NCBI GenBank assembly: GCA_016784965.1
Contig: JADHTQ010000001.1
Span: forward strand, 62,001-126,000
Reading direction: 5' to 3'
DNA length: 64,000 nucleotides
Source of the DNA: Bacteriovoracaceae bacterium
GTDB taxonomy: Bacteria; Bdellovibrionota; Bacteriovoracia; Bacteriovoracales; Bacteriovoracaceae
Translations under genes and position numbers: made by a program
Notes under the pieces: model-generated
Databases searched by the model: none
Told to the model about the DNA's origin: nothing
The model's input: the letters and a program-made list of their open reading frames with translations, nothing else
Shown here: positions 53,256-62,528 of the stretch, piece after piece
How the letters are laid out: the number at the start of each line of letters is the position of its first letter
How positions within the stretch are numbered: the first letter of the stretch is position 1

Positions 53256-54056
53256 TTAATACCTTTTAAAAATTTTTCGATTTTTTATAGAATGTATAAA
53301 CTTGTAAAATTGTTTTGAAGAGTTAGTGGCAAGGTTTTCATCATTGTCAGGCTGCTTCTGCTTAACTATGAAGTTTTTAAAAAGAAACTCCTCCTTAGAG
53401 ATACGCCTTATATCACCAAATTGCAAAGCAAAGTCTAGGGCATTTTTATTTTGAATTTGGAGCCACATTAAGTAGGTTTGAGGATGTAGCTCGGCCCTTT
53501 TTAAGGCCCAATAGGTCCATTTATTGAGCTGCATTTTCTTATTTGTTGGAATGCGAGTCAAATGGATCATTTGCTCTGTCCCAATATACCCAAGTGGAAC
53601 AGTTGTGCTTTTAGTATAGATTTGGCGATGAGACTTAATAATTTCATATGCAAGCAGTGATGCTAGTGGGCCTTCGTGAGTTATATACTTATTAATCAAT
53701 CCATAAGAAAAGAAAAAGTGGACATTTGGTAGTGAAAAATAAAATGGAGACTCATCAACTATAATATAAAATTTGGGTGTCAATTGCCTATTGAGCAAAA
53801 GTTCATTGCTGTGAGTTATTTTATTGTAAAGACTTGTTAGATACTCTTGATCACTGCGACTCAAATTGATCTGCAGTACATTCGGAGAATTTATATAGTG
53901 TTTTCCAAGCACATTCAAGTGATAAGCGTGGTCCTTATTATCATATAAAGCATAGGATGAAATTAAGTCTAAACTACTTGTAGTCGCTTTAAATAGCCCT
54001 AAACTGCTACATGAGCTTAAAATTATAATAGAGAATAAAGAAACCAGTTTTACCAT
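53256..54056 (-). CDS. Lipoprotein with degenerate M48-like domain
   Basis: The 266-aa protein has a lipobox (LSSC, Cys 16). LPNVHFFFSYGLINKY (114-124 region) and LASLLAYEIIKSHRQIY (131-147) align with the M48/BepA pattern in which HExxH normally stands; here it is Y137-E138-I-I-K141, so two of the three zinc ligands are lost. It should be catalytically dead and may act as a chaperone or decoy. It lies between the LysM lipoprotein (8 nt upstream) and the nucleotidyltransferase. The assignment is by pattern only. Confidence 0.6.
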   Translation of the reverse strand: MVKLVSLFSIIILSSCSSLGLFKATTSSLDLISSYALYDNKDHAYHLNVLGKHYINSPNVLQINLSRSDQEYLTSLYNKITHSNELLLNRQLTPKFYIIVDESPFYFSLPNVHFFFSYGLINKYITHEGPLASLLAYEIIKSHRQIYTKSTTVPLGYIGTEQMIHLTRIPTNKKMQLNKWTYWALKRAELHPQTYLMWLQIQNKNALDFALQFGDIRRISKEEFLFKNFIVKQKQPDNDENLATNSSKQFYKFIHSIKNRKIFKRY

Positions 54057-54063
54057 TCATGTA

Positions 54064-54672
54064 TCATTGATTATATGCCAAACTTCCTTCAGGTACATAA
54101 TACAATGTAAAACCAGCAAAAATCAAATTAGGGTTTTTAATCATCGGTCTATTGTTGCGATATATTTTTTTCCATTTACTACTCACACCATACACATCAG
54201 AAGAAATTGTACCAAGAGTGTCTCCTCTTTTAATCAGGTACGCTTCCCCTTGGGGTCTCCAGGCAAATTTAGTAGCTGCTTCTTGATACTTGATTACAGA
54301 TCCAACAGTAAGTTTGGTACTTGATAATCCAGGATTCGCCCTTTTAATTTCTCTCCACTTTGCATAGTCCCCGTATAGCTTAAATGCAATAAACATCAAG
54401 GTGTCATTACGCTTGACTGTGTAACTTGCAACATCTCCGTCAATCACCACCTTAGAGCCATCATCTGCAACTTCTTCTTCAAGTTCATTTTCTTCACCAT
54501 CTAGCGACGATGCCTCTTCAAGGTCACCTTCATCTTCTGCATCCACGATAAAATCAGCATCTTCATTCATTCCTTCGCCTGCTGCAGCTTTATCGGCTTT
54601 TTTACCACCAAACATGGAACATCCTACTAGTGAGAACATGGTTATGAAAATTATCAATTGTAGAAACTTCAT
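54064..54672 (-). CDS. LysM-domain lipoprotein
   Basis: The 202-aa protein has a lipobox LVGC (Cys 18), an acidic linker (about 25-75) and two LysM domains (about 83-130 and 144-193), with YTVKRNDTLMFIAFKLYG and YLIKRGDTLGTISSDVYG. It should bind peptidoglycan while anchored in a membrane. CTCC-type ribosome site sequence (AAGGAGAG) is before the ATG. First gene of a three-gene run. Confidence 0.9.
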   Translation of the reverse strand: MKFLQLIIFITMFSLVGCSMFGGKKADKAAAGEGMNEDADFIVDAEDEGDLEEASSLDGEENELEEEVADDGSKVVIDGDVASYTVKRNDTLMFIAFKLYGDYAKWREIKRANPGLSSTKLTVGSVIKYQEAATKFAWRPQGEAYLIKRGDTLGTISSDVYGVSSKWKKIYRNNRPMIKNPNLIFAGFTLYYVPEGSLAYNQ

Positions 54673-54778
54673 ACTTTCTCTCCTTAAAAACTCTATAGAG
54701 ATACCAAAGATCAGCTATAAATCAAACCAACTTTGCTAGCTCATCGGCAAATGTTGGAAATTATTTATAATTATTTTC

Positions 54779-54792
54779 TCTTAGATCTAAGA
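54779..54792. promoter_or_regulatory. 14-bp palindrome in a divergent intergenic region
   Basis: TCTTAGATCTAAGA is a perfect 14-bp palindrome centred between the LysM lipoprotein gene (minus) and a beta-barrel gene (plus). The 191-nt gap also holds an unused AAAGGAGG at 54802-54809 with no start codon at the right distance. Operator function is a guess. Confidence 0.3.
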
Positions 54793-54863
54793 AATTATCA
54801 AAGGAGGAAAAAAGTTATTACCCCTGTTTGTAAATTAGCACCAATAAGTAGTATTATTAAAGC

Positions 54864-55853
54864 ATGAATGTAACTATAAAAAATTCAATTATCACTTTTT
54901 TTATCACCATCCAAATATTATTCAGTTTTGCTTTGGCAGAGAATGTTATTGATGATTTGAGTGAAGGTGACGAAATTGCTTTTGACGAATCCACGTTAGC
55001 AGATGAACAAATACAAAAAATATCTTTTTCAAGAAGGATTTTTGTTATAACCAATGCCAACAGTTCCTTCTACAAGGGCGATTACGTTTCTATAATCCTG
55101 GATATGAAGTTAGTCGCAAGGGCCTTAGTGGCCAGAATTTTCAGCGGTACAGGTGCAATAAAGATTCTTAAAATTTATTCTTTACCACTATGGCGCAAGT
55201 TAAAGCCTAGTTTAGACGTACAGATTTTAAGGGGTGATGATAGCTACTTTAGAAGATCCAAAAAAAAGGCTCCTTCTGATGAATTGGAGGAAGGTAAAAT
55301 ACTTGACGAATCAGATCTGTTTAATTCAACAATGTTGTCCGACGATCTGTCCTTGGATGAAGATAGTGCCAGGGCAATAAAGCCTGACAATTTGGTCAGT
55401 ATTTCATACGGCTTTGTAAAGGGTTTAAATGATAATGAGAAAGCTGCCTCATACAAACAGTTTTTGGGCTCTTGGGGCTATCAAATGGGAGATAATATTT
55501 GGGCAGAAGTTCGATATGGTCAAAACCTTGTAGAAGATTTTCCTGGCGTAGGCGTAGACACAGCATACCAAAATGTGACTTTATGCTTGAAATATACTAT
55601 TAAAGCTCCCTTTTACTCTTATTTGCAACCTTATTTTGGTTACCAGATGCTTTCTGCTAAAAGTCCCGGTGCTGGAACTGGCACAACGTTAACCCCCGAG
55701 CAAAAGGCGAAAGAGTTAAGGATAATTGACAATTTAAATACTAAAGGTATTGTTTTTGGTGCTACGATCTTAAAAAGGCTCGTCCCAGGTTGGTTTATGA
55801 AGTTAGATATCGGTGCAGACATTATGGCCTTAGGATTTGCTATTGAATTTTAA
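54864..55853 (+). CDS. Putative outer-membrane beta-barrel protein
   Basis: The 329-aa protein has a signal peptide (1-25, ending ALA-E), a first half with acidic, low-complexity stretches (about 125-170), and a second half with amphipathic strands ending in LGFAIEF, a C-terminal Phe as in beta-barrel proteins. It has no family I know. The ATG has no clear ribosome site. Its end overlaps the small lipoprotein gene. Confidence 0.6.
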   Translation: MNVTIKNSIITFFITIQILFSFALAENVIDDLSEGDEIAFDESTLADEQIQKISFSRRIFVITNANSSFYKGDYVSIILDMKLVARALVARIFSGTGAIKILKIYSLPLWRKLKPSLDVQILRGDDSYFRRSKKKAPSDELEEGKILDESDLFNSTMLSDDLSLDEDSARAIKPDNLVSISYGFVKGLNDNEKAASYKQFLGSWGYQMGDNIWAEVRYGQNLVEDFPGVGVDTAYQNVTLCLKYTIKAPFYSYLQPYFGYQMLSAKSPGAGTGTTLTPEQKAKELRIIDNLNTKGIVFGATILKRLVPGWFMKLDIGADIMALGFAIEF

Positions 55854-56019
55854 AGTATTACTAATTATACCACTTTTTTTATTAGCCTCTTGCGGTGTAA
55901 AGTCAAGGCCTATACCGCCAGCAGATAGAGCGATTCCCTCATATATTGATAAATTTATGAAAAAGCCTCCACATCAATCTGATCCAAATCAAGTACAAGT
56001 TCACAGTGAAAAAAAATAA
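55837..56019 (+). CDS. Small lipoprotein (60 aa)
   Basis: The 60-aa protein has a lipobox, LASC, with the Cys at 19, followed by GVKSRPIPPADRA, similar in style to the LptM/YifL group of tiny lipoproteins. It begins with TTG inside the end of the previous gene and ends inside the start of folK, so all three look translationally coupled. Confidence 0.65.
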   Translation: MLLNFKVLLIIPLFLLASCGVKSRPIPPADRAIPSYIDKFMKKPPHQSDPNQVQVHSEKK

Positions 56020-56482
56020 TACCCACTTAATTATTGGGACTGGGTCAAACCTTGGTGACAAAGGTAAAAACCTAGAAGTTGCCAAAAAGCACTTACAAAA
56101 TTATTTTAAGTTGGTAGCAGAAAGTAGAATTTATAGTTCGAAGGCCTCTGACTATACAGATCAACCGGATTTTTTTAACCAGGTGCTTGAATTTGAAGGT
56201 TGTTCTAAAGCACCGGAAGCGATTCTAGATATTCTACTACAAATTGAAACAGATATGGGACGAATACGCGACATCCCCAAAGGACCACGCATTATAGACT
56301 TAGATCTTTTGTTTATTGGTAGCACAATTTATAAAGGTCAACGGCTTGAGATCCCTCATCCTCGCCTTTTTGAGAGAAGTTTTGTTGTGCTGCCCCTAAA
56401 AGAGCTGCCTGCATACAAGCAACTAGTCAATAAATTTAATTTTAAAAGTCACTTTTCGCATTTGGCTAAAGCTATTAAATGA
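56006..56482 (+). CDS. folK: 2-amino-4-hydroxy-6-hydroxymethyldihydropteridine pyrophosphokinase
   Basis: The 158-aa protein has the HPPK signature: GTGSNLGDKGKNL, YTDQPDFFNQV, IETDMGRIRD, GPRIIDLDLLF and IPHPRLFERSFV. It transfers pyrophosphate from ATP to hydroxymethyldihydropterin in folate synthesis. The start is GTG, overlapping the small lipoprotein gene by 14 nt. Confidence 0.92.
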   Translation: MKKNNTHLIIGTGSNLGDKGKNLEVAKKHLQNYFKLVAESRIYSSKASDYTDQPDFFNQVLEFEGCSKAPEAILDILLQIETDMGRIRDIPKGPRIIDLDLLFIGSTIYKGQRLEIPHPRLFERSFVVLPLKELPAYKQLVNKFNFKSHFSHLAKAIK

Positions 56483-56560
56483 TTGCAAATCTATTAATTT
56501 AATACCACAATACTGCAGACAATATTGTTTTAGTCGGTCATTACTTGAAGGAGCAAAATT

Positions 56561-57349
56561 ATGAACATTTTTGTATGTGTAAAGCAGGTTCCAGACACCG
56601 AAACGAAAATCATTCCAAACAGTGATGGAACTTTTATCGAAACAAATGCCATTAAATGGATCGTTAACCCCTATGATGAATACGCTATTGAACAAGCGAT
56701 GTTAGTTAAAGCGGCCAGCAGTGGATCTACGGTAACGGCTGTTAGAGTCGGTGCGATAAAAGACACAGAGGTACTAAGAACAGCAATGGCCATGGGCGCC
56801 GATGATTCTATATTAGTTGAAACAGAAGATAACTTAGACTCCTTCATGACAGCTAAGGCCTTAAAAGGTGCCATAGAAAAATCGGGAAAAACACCAGATC
56901 TAATTTTTATGGGTAAGCAGGCAATTGATAGCGATTGTTTACAAGTACCATCAATACTGGCCCAAATGATGAATTTGCCATCTGTTTCAAATGTAATGGG
57001 TTATGAGGCAAATGGAAATACTATTACTTTAAAACGAGAGGTCGAAGGGGGAACTATTGAGATATATGAAGTAGCAGCTCCCGTAATTGCAGCCTGTACT
57101 AAAGGCCTAAATACTCCTAGGTATCCATCTCTTCCAGGTATTATGAAAGCCAAAAGAAAGCCACTGGCAAAACACAGCTTGGCAGATATCGGAGTAACCG
57201 CAGACGATCGCAAGGTTAGCTATTCTAATTTTGAGCTTCCACCTGAAAAACCCCCTGGCAAAAAATTTGATGCCATGGAAGATGACACACAACTTCAAGT
57301 TGTTAAAGAAGTTGTTGGGCTTTTAAGAACTGAGGCGAAAGTTATTTAA
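56561..57349 (+). CDS. etfB: Electron transfer flavoprotein beta subunit
   Basis: The 262-aa protein has the EtfB features VCVKQVPDTE at the N-terminus, AMAMGADD and DLIFMGKQAIDSD. It binds AMP and partners with EtfA to pass electrons from acyl-CoA dehydrogenases to the quinone pool via ETF-QO. Length is normal. AAGGAG precedes the ATG. A short palindrome ACAATATTGT (56519-56528) lies in the leader. etfA follows after 34 nt. Confidence 0.95.
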   Translation: MNIFVCVKQVPDTETKIIPNSDGTFIETNAIKWIVNPYDEYAIEQAMLVKAASSGSTVTAVRVGAIKDTEVLRTAMAMGADDSILVETEDNLDSFMTAKALKGAIEKSGKTPDLIFMGKQAIDSDCLQVPSILAQMMNLPSVSNVMGYEANGNTITLKREVEGGTIEIYEVAAPVIAACTKGLNTPRYPSLPGIMKAKRKPLAKHSLADIGVTADDRKVSYSNFELPPEKPPGKKFDAMEDDTQLQVVKEVVGLLRTEAKVI

Positions 57350-57383
57350 TTAATCAACTCTTACAAATTAAAGGATAAATATC

Positions 57384-58343
57384 ATGGCAAATATACTCAT
57401 TTTTACAGAACTTAGCGGTGAACACGTCAAGTCAGTAACATTGGAAATGCTCGGAAAACTTTCTGGGCACTCTCTTGATGTTGTAACAATTGGAAAAATT
57501 GCAGATGAAAGTAAGAGTGAATTGGCCCGTTTTGGTGCTTCTAATATTCACTCTCTAAAGGGCGATAAGCTTGAAAACTATACTCCCGAAGGATATTCCC
57601 AAGCTATAAAAAATTTCATGGACGGCAAAAGCTATGACTACGTTTTTGCTGGAGCTACTTCTTTGGGCAAAGACTTGCTACCTCGCTTATCTGGTATGTT
57701 TGACGCTGGCATGGCAGCAGATGTTGTCAACTTTACTTTTAGTGGTGATGAATTTGAAGGTACACGCCCCATGTTTGCAGGAAAGTGCTTGGCAAAAGTA
57801 AAGATCCAAGGTCCCAAACCCCATTTTGTTACAATACGGCCAAATGCTTTAGGCCTAACCGATTCGCCAACTGCCGGCAGCGGTAATCTTTCTGAGCAAG
57901 AGGTTGACGCAGGAGAAATCAGAGCATTGGTAAAAGAAATTATCAAGGGAAAATCTGGCAAACTGGATTTAACCGAAGCCAACGTTATAGTCTCTGGTGG
58001 CCGAGCAATGAAAAACCGCGATAATTTCAAGATTTTAGATGAGTTGGCAGATGTTTTGGGCGCAACAGTTGGTGCCTCAAGAGCTGCAGTTGATGCTGAA
58101 TATGCGGATCACTCAATGCAAGTCGGCCAAACTGGAAAAACAGTTTCTCCAAGTTTGTATATTGCATGTGGAATTTCAGGTGCCATTCAACACTTAGCTG
58201 GTATGAGAACTTCAAAGACTATTGTTGCAATTAACAATGACCCCGATGCACCTATTTTCACAAAAGCTGACTATGGAATTGTAGGGGACTTGTTTAAAAT
58301 TGTACCCATTTTAACTCAAGAGATAAAAAGCATCCTTGGTTAA
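57384..58343 (+). CDS. etfA: Electron transfer flavoprotein alpha subunit
   Basis: The 319-aa protein has the C-terminal FAD-binding domain: VSGGRAMKNRDNF, GASRAAVDAE, VGQTGKTVSPSLYIACGISGAIQH and INNDPDAPIF. It carries the FAD of the ETF heterodimer. It follows etfB in one operon. Its stop is 13 nt before the convergent STAS-like gene. Confidence 0.95.
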   Translation: MANILIFTELSGEHVKSVTLEMLGKLSGHSLDVVTIGKIADESKSELARFGASNIHSLKGDKLENYTPEGYSQAIKNFMDGKSYDYVFAGATSLGKDLLPRLSGMFDAGMAADVVNFTFSGDEFEGTRPMFAGKCLAKVKIQGPKPHFVTIRPNALGLTDSPTAGSGNLSEQEVDAGEIRALVKEIIKGKSGKLDLTEANVIVSGGRAMKNRDNFKILDELADVLGATVGASRAAVDAEYADHSMQVGQTGKTVSPSLYIACGISGAIQHLAGMRTSKTIVAINNDPDAPIFTKADYGIVGDLFKIVPILTQEIKSILG

Positions 58344-58356
58344 AATTTCACCAAAT

Positions 58357-58632
58357 TTATAACTTTCTTAAATGTTCTAAATAGACTTCTTCTAGTTCTG
58401 GTTGAAAATGTACCTTACTGGATATTGTACTAAATGAATACTTCTTAATAAGTGGTCTTAACAGTTCATCAACAAATGATAGAGATAAAATTTTTATTTT
58501 TTCTCTTTGAATTACAATTGTATCATCATGCTCCAACACCGATACAATTTGCTTGGTAAGCTCAGGTAAGCTTTTGCAATCCCTTCTTGTTGCAAACTCT
58601 CCTGAAATTGAAATAAGATCAATTTGTTTCAT
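58357..58632 (-). CDS. STAS-like DUF4325 protein
   Basis: The 91-aa protein matches the DUF4325 pattern by eye: IVIQREKIKILSLSFVDELLRPL, a STAS-like strand-helix. Members occur beside HATPase proteins, as here, and probably act like anti-sigma-factor antagonists. It follows the HATPase gene by 3 nt. Confidence 0.72.
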   Translation of the reverse strand: MKQIDLISISGEFATRRDCKSLPELTKQIVSVLEHDDTIVIQREKIKILSLSFVDELLRPLIKKYSFSTISSKVHFQPELEEVYLEHLRKL

Positions 58633-58635
58633 TAT

Positions 58636-59166
58636 CTAACACCTTATTGTTAAACAAACCACTGAACCATTTATTTTGTGCTCCAAATTTTTTTGCCAAA
58701 ATAGATCTCGTCTTTGTCTCAACATTCCTTGATCAGTGGCGATCAATAAATCTCCACCGCGCGAAGAACAAATTTTTGATGTCCAATAAAGACCCATCCC
58801 TCTTCCTTCAGTTCCCGTTCCTGTAATTCCCTCTTCACAGACCAAACGTAAAATTACTGCAGGAGATTTACCCTTTAGGTCTAGTAAGTTTTTATTGTTT
58901 GGAATGGTTTGATGAATCCCTGGGCCATCATCTTTTATAACAAAATAAAAATAGTCTTCCATCTTCTCTAGGAAGATAGATATATTTGAATTATTTCCAT
59001 GCTCAATGGCGTTTATTAACAGCTCAGTTAATACCAAAAATAATTCAGTATCCTTCTGATGAATTTTGTGAAACTTTTCAAATAAGGTGGCCTCATCTGC
59101 TTTGTCGAGTTGATAAATTAGTGGTGCACCAGCAATTACAGAGTTAAAAATATCTTCAATTTCCAT
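58636..59166 (-). CDS. RsbW-type ATP-binding regulator (HATPase_c)
   Basis: The 176-aa protein is a lone GHKL ATPase without a His-phosphorylation domain: N-box ELLINAIEHGN, DDGPGI and GRGMGLYW. Such proteins act as anti-sigma factors or Ser/Thr kinases on STAS proteins; the DUF4325 protein following it is the likely partner. It is 22 nt after the antiporter gene, on the same strand. Confidence 0.8.
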   Translation of the reverse strand: MEIEDIFNSVIAGAPLIYQLDKADEATLFEKFHKIHQKDTELFLVLTELLINAIEHGNNSNISIFLEKMEDYFYFVIKDDGPGIHQTIPNNKNLLDLKGKSPAVILRLVCEEGITGTGTEGRGMGLYWTSKICSSRGGDLLIATDQGMLRQRRDLFWQKNLEHKINGSVVCLTIRC

Positions 59167-59188
59167 TCGTCACACTCCTATATATTCA

Positions 59189-60535
59189 TCACATAAAATA
59201 TCGCATATAGACATATATATGGGCAATAAAAACCGTCAAAAGCATTATCGGCACTCCAATAAGTGCAAAACGCATAAAACTGATTGTGTGCCCGGCCCTT
59301 TCTCCGAGGCCTACCACCATGACATTTGCCGCTGCTCCTATCAATGATCCATTGCCCCCAAGGCATGCCCCAAATGCCAGCGACCACCATACCGGTTCTA
59401 ATACTTCTGCTCCACCCATACTTGCCTGCATAGATTGAACTAAAGGAATCATCGTCGCGACAAATGGAATATTATCCACCACAGCAGAAAGGACTGCTGA
59501 TAACCACAACATAGTTAATGCCGTTTTGGTGGGATCTCCGCCTGTTGCACTTACTAGTTCTCCTCCTAGTATATTCAAAAGTCCCGCATGCTCTACCCCT
59601 TTAACGACAACAAATAGACCCATAAAAAAAAGCAGCGCCCCCCACTCTACTTCCTCTAAGGCTTCCGTTAATTGGGCAGTTTGACCAGCTTCGCCCTTAC
59701 CTAAACTAACTAACCACAATAGTAAAACGGCTCCAAGCATTGCGACAGTACCAGGTCTTACACCGTAGTGTTCCCCAAAAATAAAACCCAAAATAACTAG
59801 TATCAACATAGTCAATGACACTTTTAGGCGATGAGGGTCCTGAATACTCTCTGATTCTCTAAACCTCATAATTCGTGCTCTGCGCTCGTCAGTGGCCACG
59901 AGGGATCTGCCCCAAATGAGATGAAATACTAATATCACTACCACCAAAATGATAGCTACGGCTGGTCCCATGTTGATCAGAAAATCCATAAAAGTAAGTC
60001 TTGCTGCTGAGCCAATCAAGATATTGGGTGGATCCCCAATCAATGTAGCTGTACCACCAATGTTGGAAGCTATAATTTGAGAAACTAAAAATGGGTAAGG
60101 TGAAACTGCTAATTTTTCAGCAATCATAAGAGCGATGGGAACTACCAGTAGCACGGATGTGAGATTATCTAAAAACGCTGAAAATATGGCTGTTACTAAC
60201 GAAAATATAATGAGAACTCCTCGGGGATCGGCCTTAACCTTTTTTGCAGACCAAACAGCTATGTATTCAAAAATACCTGTGGTTCTCAGTATGGAAACAA
60301 TGATCATCATGCCAGTCAGAAGACCAATAGTATTAAAGTCAATGCCGGAAATGGCCATATCCTGATTAATAACCCCAGATACGATAACTAGACAGGCCCC
60401 AAGCAGTGCAATTACAGTCCTATTTACTTTTTCAGATAATAGCACCGCGTATGTAAAGATGAGAATACCTGTAGAAAGCCACAAAGGATTCAAACCAAAA
60501 ATAACTGCAGAGTGTACTACCGACTGTCCTTGCAT
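59189..60535 (-). CDS. ArsB/NhaD-family ion transporter
   Basis: The 448-aa membrane protein has about eleven helices and the motifs FSAFLDNLTSVLLVVP, GDPPNILIGSAA and SAVVDNIPFVATMIP with two similar halves, as in the ArsB/NhaD/P-protein (ion transporter) superfamily. It may be a Na+/H+ antiporter or a similar ion transporter; the substrate is not determined. It lies 2 nt after the CBS gene. Confidence 0.85.
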   Translation of the reverse strand: MQGQSVVHSAVIFGLNPLWLSTGILIFTYAVLLSEKVNRTVIALLGACLVIVSGVINQDMAISGIDFNTIGLLTGMMIIVSILRTTGIFEYIAVWSAKKVKADPRGVLIIFSLVTAIFSAFLDNLTSVLLVVPIALMIAEKLAVSPYPFLVSQIIASNIGGTATLIGDPPNILIGSAARLTFMDFLINMGPAVAIILVVVILVFHLIWGRSLVATDERRARIMRFRESESIQDPHRLKVSLTMLILVILGFIFGEHYGVRPGTVAMLGAVLLLWLVSLGKGEAGQTAQLTEALEEVEWGALLFFMGLFVVVKGVEHAGLLNILGGELVSATGGDPTKTALTMLWLSAVLSAVVDNIPFVATMIPLVQSMQASMGGAEVLEPVWWSLAFGACLGGNGSLIGAAANVMVVGLGERAGHTISFMRFALIGVPIMLLTVFIAHIYVYMRYFM

Positions 60536-60537
60536 TG

Positions 60538-60993
60538 TTAATAACCCTTTTTAATCCAGTGTAAAATGGTAAAAAACGAAATGGCCCCCAACAACTTATC
60601 ATCATCATCAACTACTGGTACAACAAACTGTTTTTCACTAATCAACATCAAGGCATCCGATAAGGGGGTATTCTTTTTTACAACATTTAGGTTTATGCGA
60701 TCTACCAACTCTCCAAGAGGTCTGGCACGAAGTGCATCCAGTCTCTCCTGAAACTCTTCACGGCTTTCGTTTAAATAGCTGACTCGTTTTTTACCTTGCA
60801 TGGCCATCAAGGAACCTGGCAACATCAAGTGCATTAGACGATCACCGCTAATCATACCCACAAAGGTGTTTTTGTGATCAACTACAGGTACCAGACCCAT
60901 ATGTTTGTCACACATAAAGTCTATTGCTTGACCTGCTGGATCCTCTGCATATAGTTGGGTTTTTACCGGTGCCATAACGGTTCCACAATCCAT
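60538..60993 (-). CDS. CBS-domain pair protein
   Basis: The 151-aa protein has two CBS motifs: VMAPVKTQLYAEDPAGQAI...GLVPVVD and NLNVVKKNTPLSDALMLI...FVVPVVD. CBS pairs sense nucleotides such as ATP or AMP. It precedes the antiporter by 2 nt, so it may regulate the transporter. The frame is open 27 codons further, but ATG 60993 has AAGGAG. Confidence 0.88.
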   Translation of the reverse strand: MDCGTVMAPVKTQLYAEDPAGQAIDFMCDKHMGLVPVVDHKNTFVGMISGDRLMHLMLPGSLMAMQGKKRVSYLNESREEFQERLDALRARPLGELVDRINLNVVKKNTPLSDALMLISEKQFVVPVVDDDDKLLGAISFFTILHWIKKGY

Positions 60994-61133
60994 AGTAATT
61001 CTCCTTAAGTATCTTGTAACAGACAAACACCCAAATGTACTTTCAAAGTATATCAAAGATGGAAAAAACATCAATTTATATTATAGCTAAAAACTTGTTG
61101 ATTCCTACCTGGTAATAGGAGAATATAGACAAC

Positions 61134-61589
61134 ATGGATTTTGTAACATTTTTTAAATGGTTTTGGTGGATACTAGGCAGTGTACTTGTTTTGGCCGAAT
61201 TTTTACTGCCTGGTCTAGTAGTTGTTTTTGTAGGCTTGGGAGCATTAACTGTCGCAGCACTAAATTACTTTGGTTTTGTTACTACTATCATCCCACAATT
61301 TCTCACCTGGTTTGTATCATCCATAATCTACTGTTTTACTCTTAGATTACTTGTTATAAAAATTTATCCCAGTGATGTTGTTAAGCAGAATTCTGATGAG
61401 GATCAAGACGTTGTCGGGCAGATTGCACTTGTTACACAGATGATATCCGAAAATAAAAGCGGAAGGATCAAACATAGTGATTCTACCTGGCCCGCCCGTA
61501 CATCTGATGGAAGCAGTGTGGAAACGGGACAAAGTGTAAAAATCATTGGGCGAGATAATCTCACTTGGATCGTTGAAAAAACTAATTAA
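61134..61589 (+). CDS. NfeD-like membrane protein
   Basis: The 151-aa protein has three membrane helices and a C-terminal OB-like domain (about 85-151, VGQIALVTQMISENKSGRIK and SVKIIGRDNLTWIVE) as in the short NfeD form. NfeD proteins pair with SPFH/stomatin proteins; two such genes follow directly. It is 140 nt from the divergent CBS gene. Confidence 0.9.
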   Translation: MDFVTFFKWFWWILGSVLVLAEFLLPGLVVVFVGLGALTVAALNYFGFVTTIIPQFLTWFVSSIIYCFTLRLLVIKIYPSDVVKQNSDEDQDVVGQIALVTQMISENKSGRIKHSDSTWPARTSDGSSVETGQSVKIIGRDNLTWIVEKTN

Positions 61590-61612
61590 ACCATGTTTCA
61601 AAGGATAGAGGG

Positions 61613-62527
61613 ATGTTAACCATAGCTACCATAGTAATCGTTGTTTCAATATTTATCATTTTAAAAACATTAATTATTGTCTCTGAGCGAGAAAATGTCA
61701 TTGTAGAAAGGTTGGGGAAATATCACAATACTTTAACACCAGGTCTGTATATATTAATTCCTTTCATCGACAATGCAGCCTACAAGCACGAAATGAGAGA
61801 ACAAGTAATTGATATACCCTCACAAAGTGTTATCACCAGTGACAATATTCAAGTAGAGGTGGATGGCCTTTTGTACGTAAAAGTCATGGATGCCAAAAAG
61901 GCAAGCTACGGGATCGGCGATTATGTAGCGGCCAGTATTAACCTGGCCCAAACTACTATGAGAGCCGAAATTGGTAAAATCACTCTTGGAGCAACGTTTT
62001 CAGAAAGAGACTCTGTAAACGCTAAAATAATTGAGGAGATTGATAAGGCATCAGATCCATGGGGAGTAAAAGTACTTCGATATGAAATTAAAGACATAAA
62101 TCCCACCAGGCATGTTATTGACACCCTTGAAAAACAGATGGAAGCAGAAAGACAAAAACGCTCTGAAATTACCATGGCCACCGCAGAAAAAGAAAAGCTC
62201 ATAAATGTTTCAGAGGGTGACAGACAACAGGCGATCAATATTTCAGAGGGCGAGAAGCAAAAAAGAATTAATGAGGCCCAAGGACGTGCGGAGTCTATAA
62301 AGTTAATCGCACAGGCAACGGCCCAAAGTATAGAGATCGTAGGAATTGCCATTAGTGAGCCACGTGGACATGATGCGCTTAAGATGAGACTGGTTGATGA
62401 ATATATTGAACAACTCGGAGAGATCATCGATGGCGCGAATATTTCAGTCTTTCCTGCAGGGCTTGCATCTATTAAAGGAATCTTTGATGAGATTCGTGTA
62501 AACAATCAACAAGATTTAGGAGCCTGA
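61613..62527 (+). CDS. SPFH/stomatin-like protein (QmcA/paraslipin-type), copy 1
   Basis: The 304-aa protein has an N-terminal membrane anchor (4-20) and an SPFH domain (RENVIVERLGKYHNTL, MREQVIDIPSQSVI, VEVDGLLYVKV). The following region is coiled, with repeats of SEGDRQQAINISEGEKQ. It should assemble into large membrane rings with NfeD. The second paralogue starts 1 nt after its stop. Confidence 0.93.
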   Translation: MLTIATIVIVVSIFIILKTLIIVSERENVIVERLGKYHNTLTPGLYILIPFIDNAAYKHEMREQVIDIPSQSVITSDNIQVEVDGLLYVKVMDAKKASYGIGDYVAASINLAQTTMRAEIGKITLGATFSERDSVNAKIIEEIDKASDPWGVKVLRYEIKDINPTRHVIDTLEKQMEAERQKRSEITMATAEKEKLINVSEGDRQQAINISEGEKQKRINEAQGRAESIKLIAQATAQSIEIVGIAISEPRGHDALKMRLVDEYIEQLGEIIDGANISVFPAGLASIKGIFDEIRVNNQQDLGA

Positions 62528-62528
62528 T

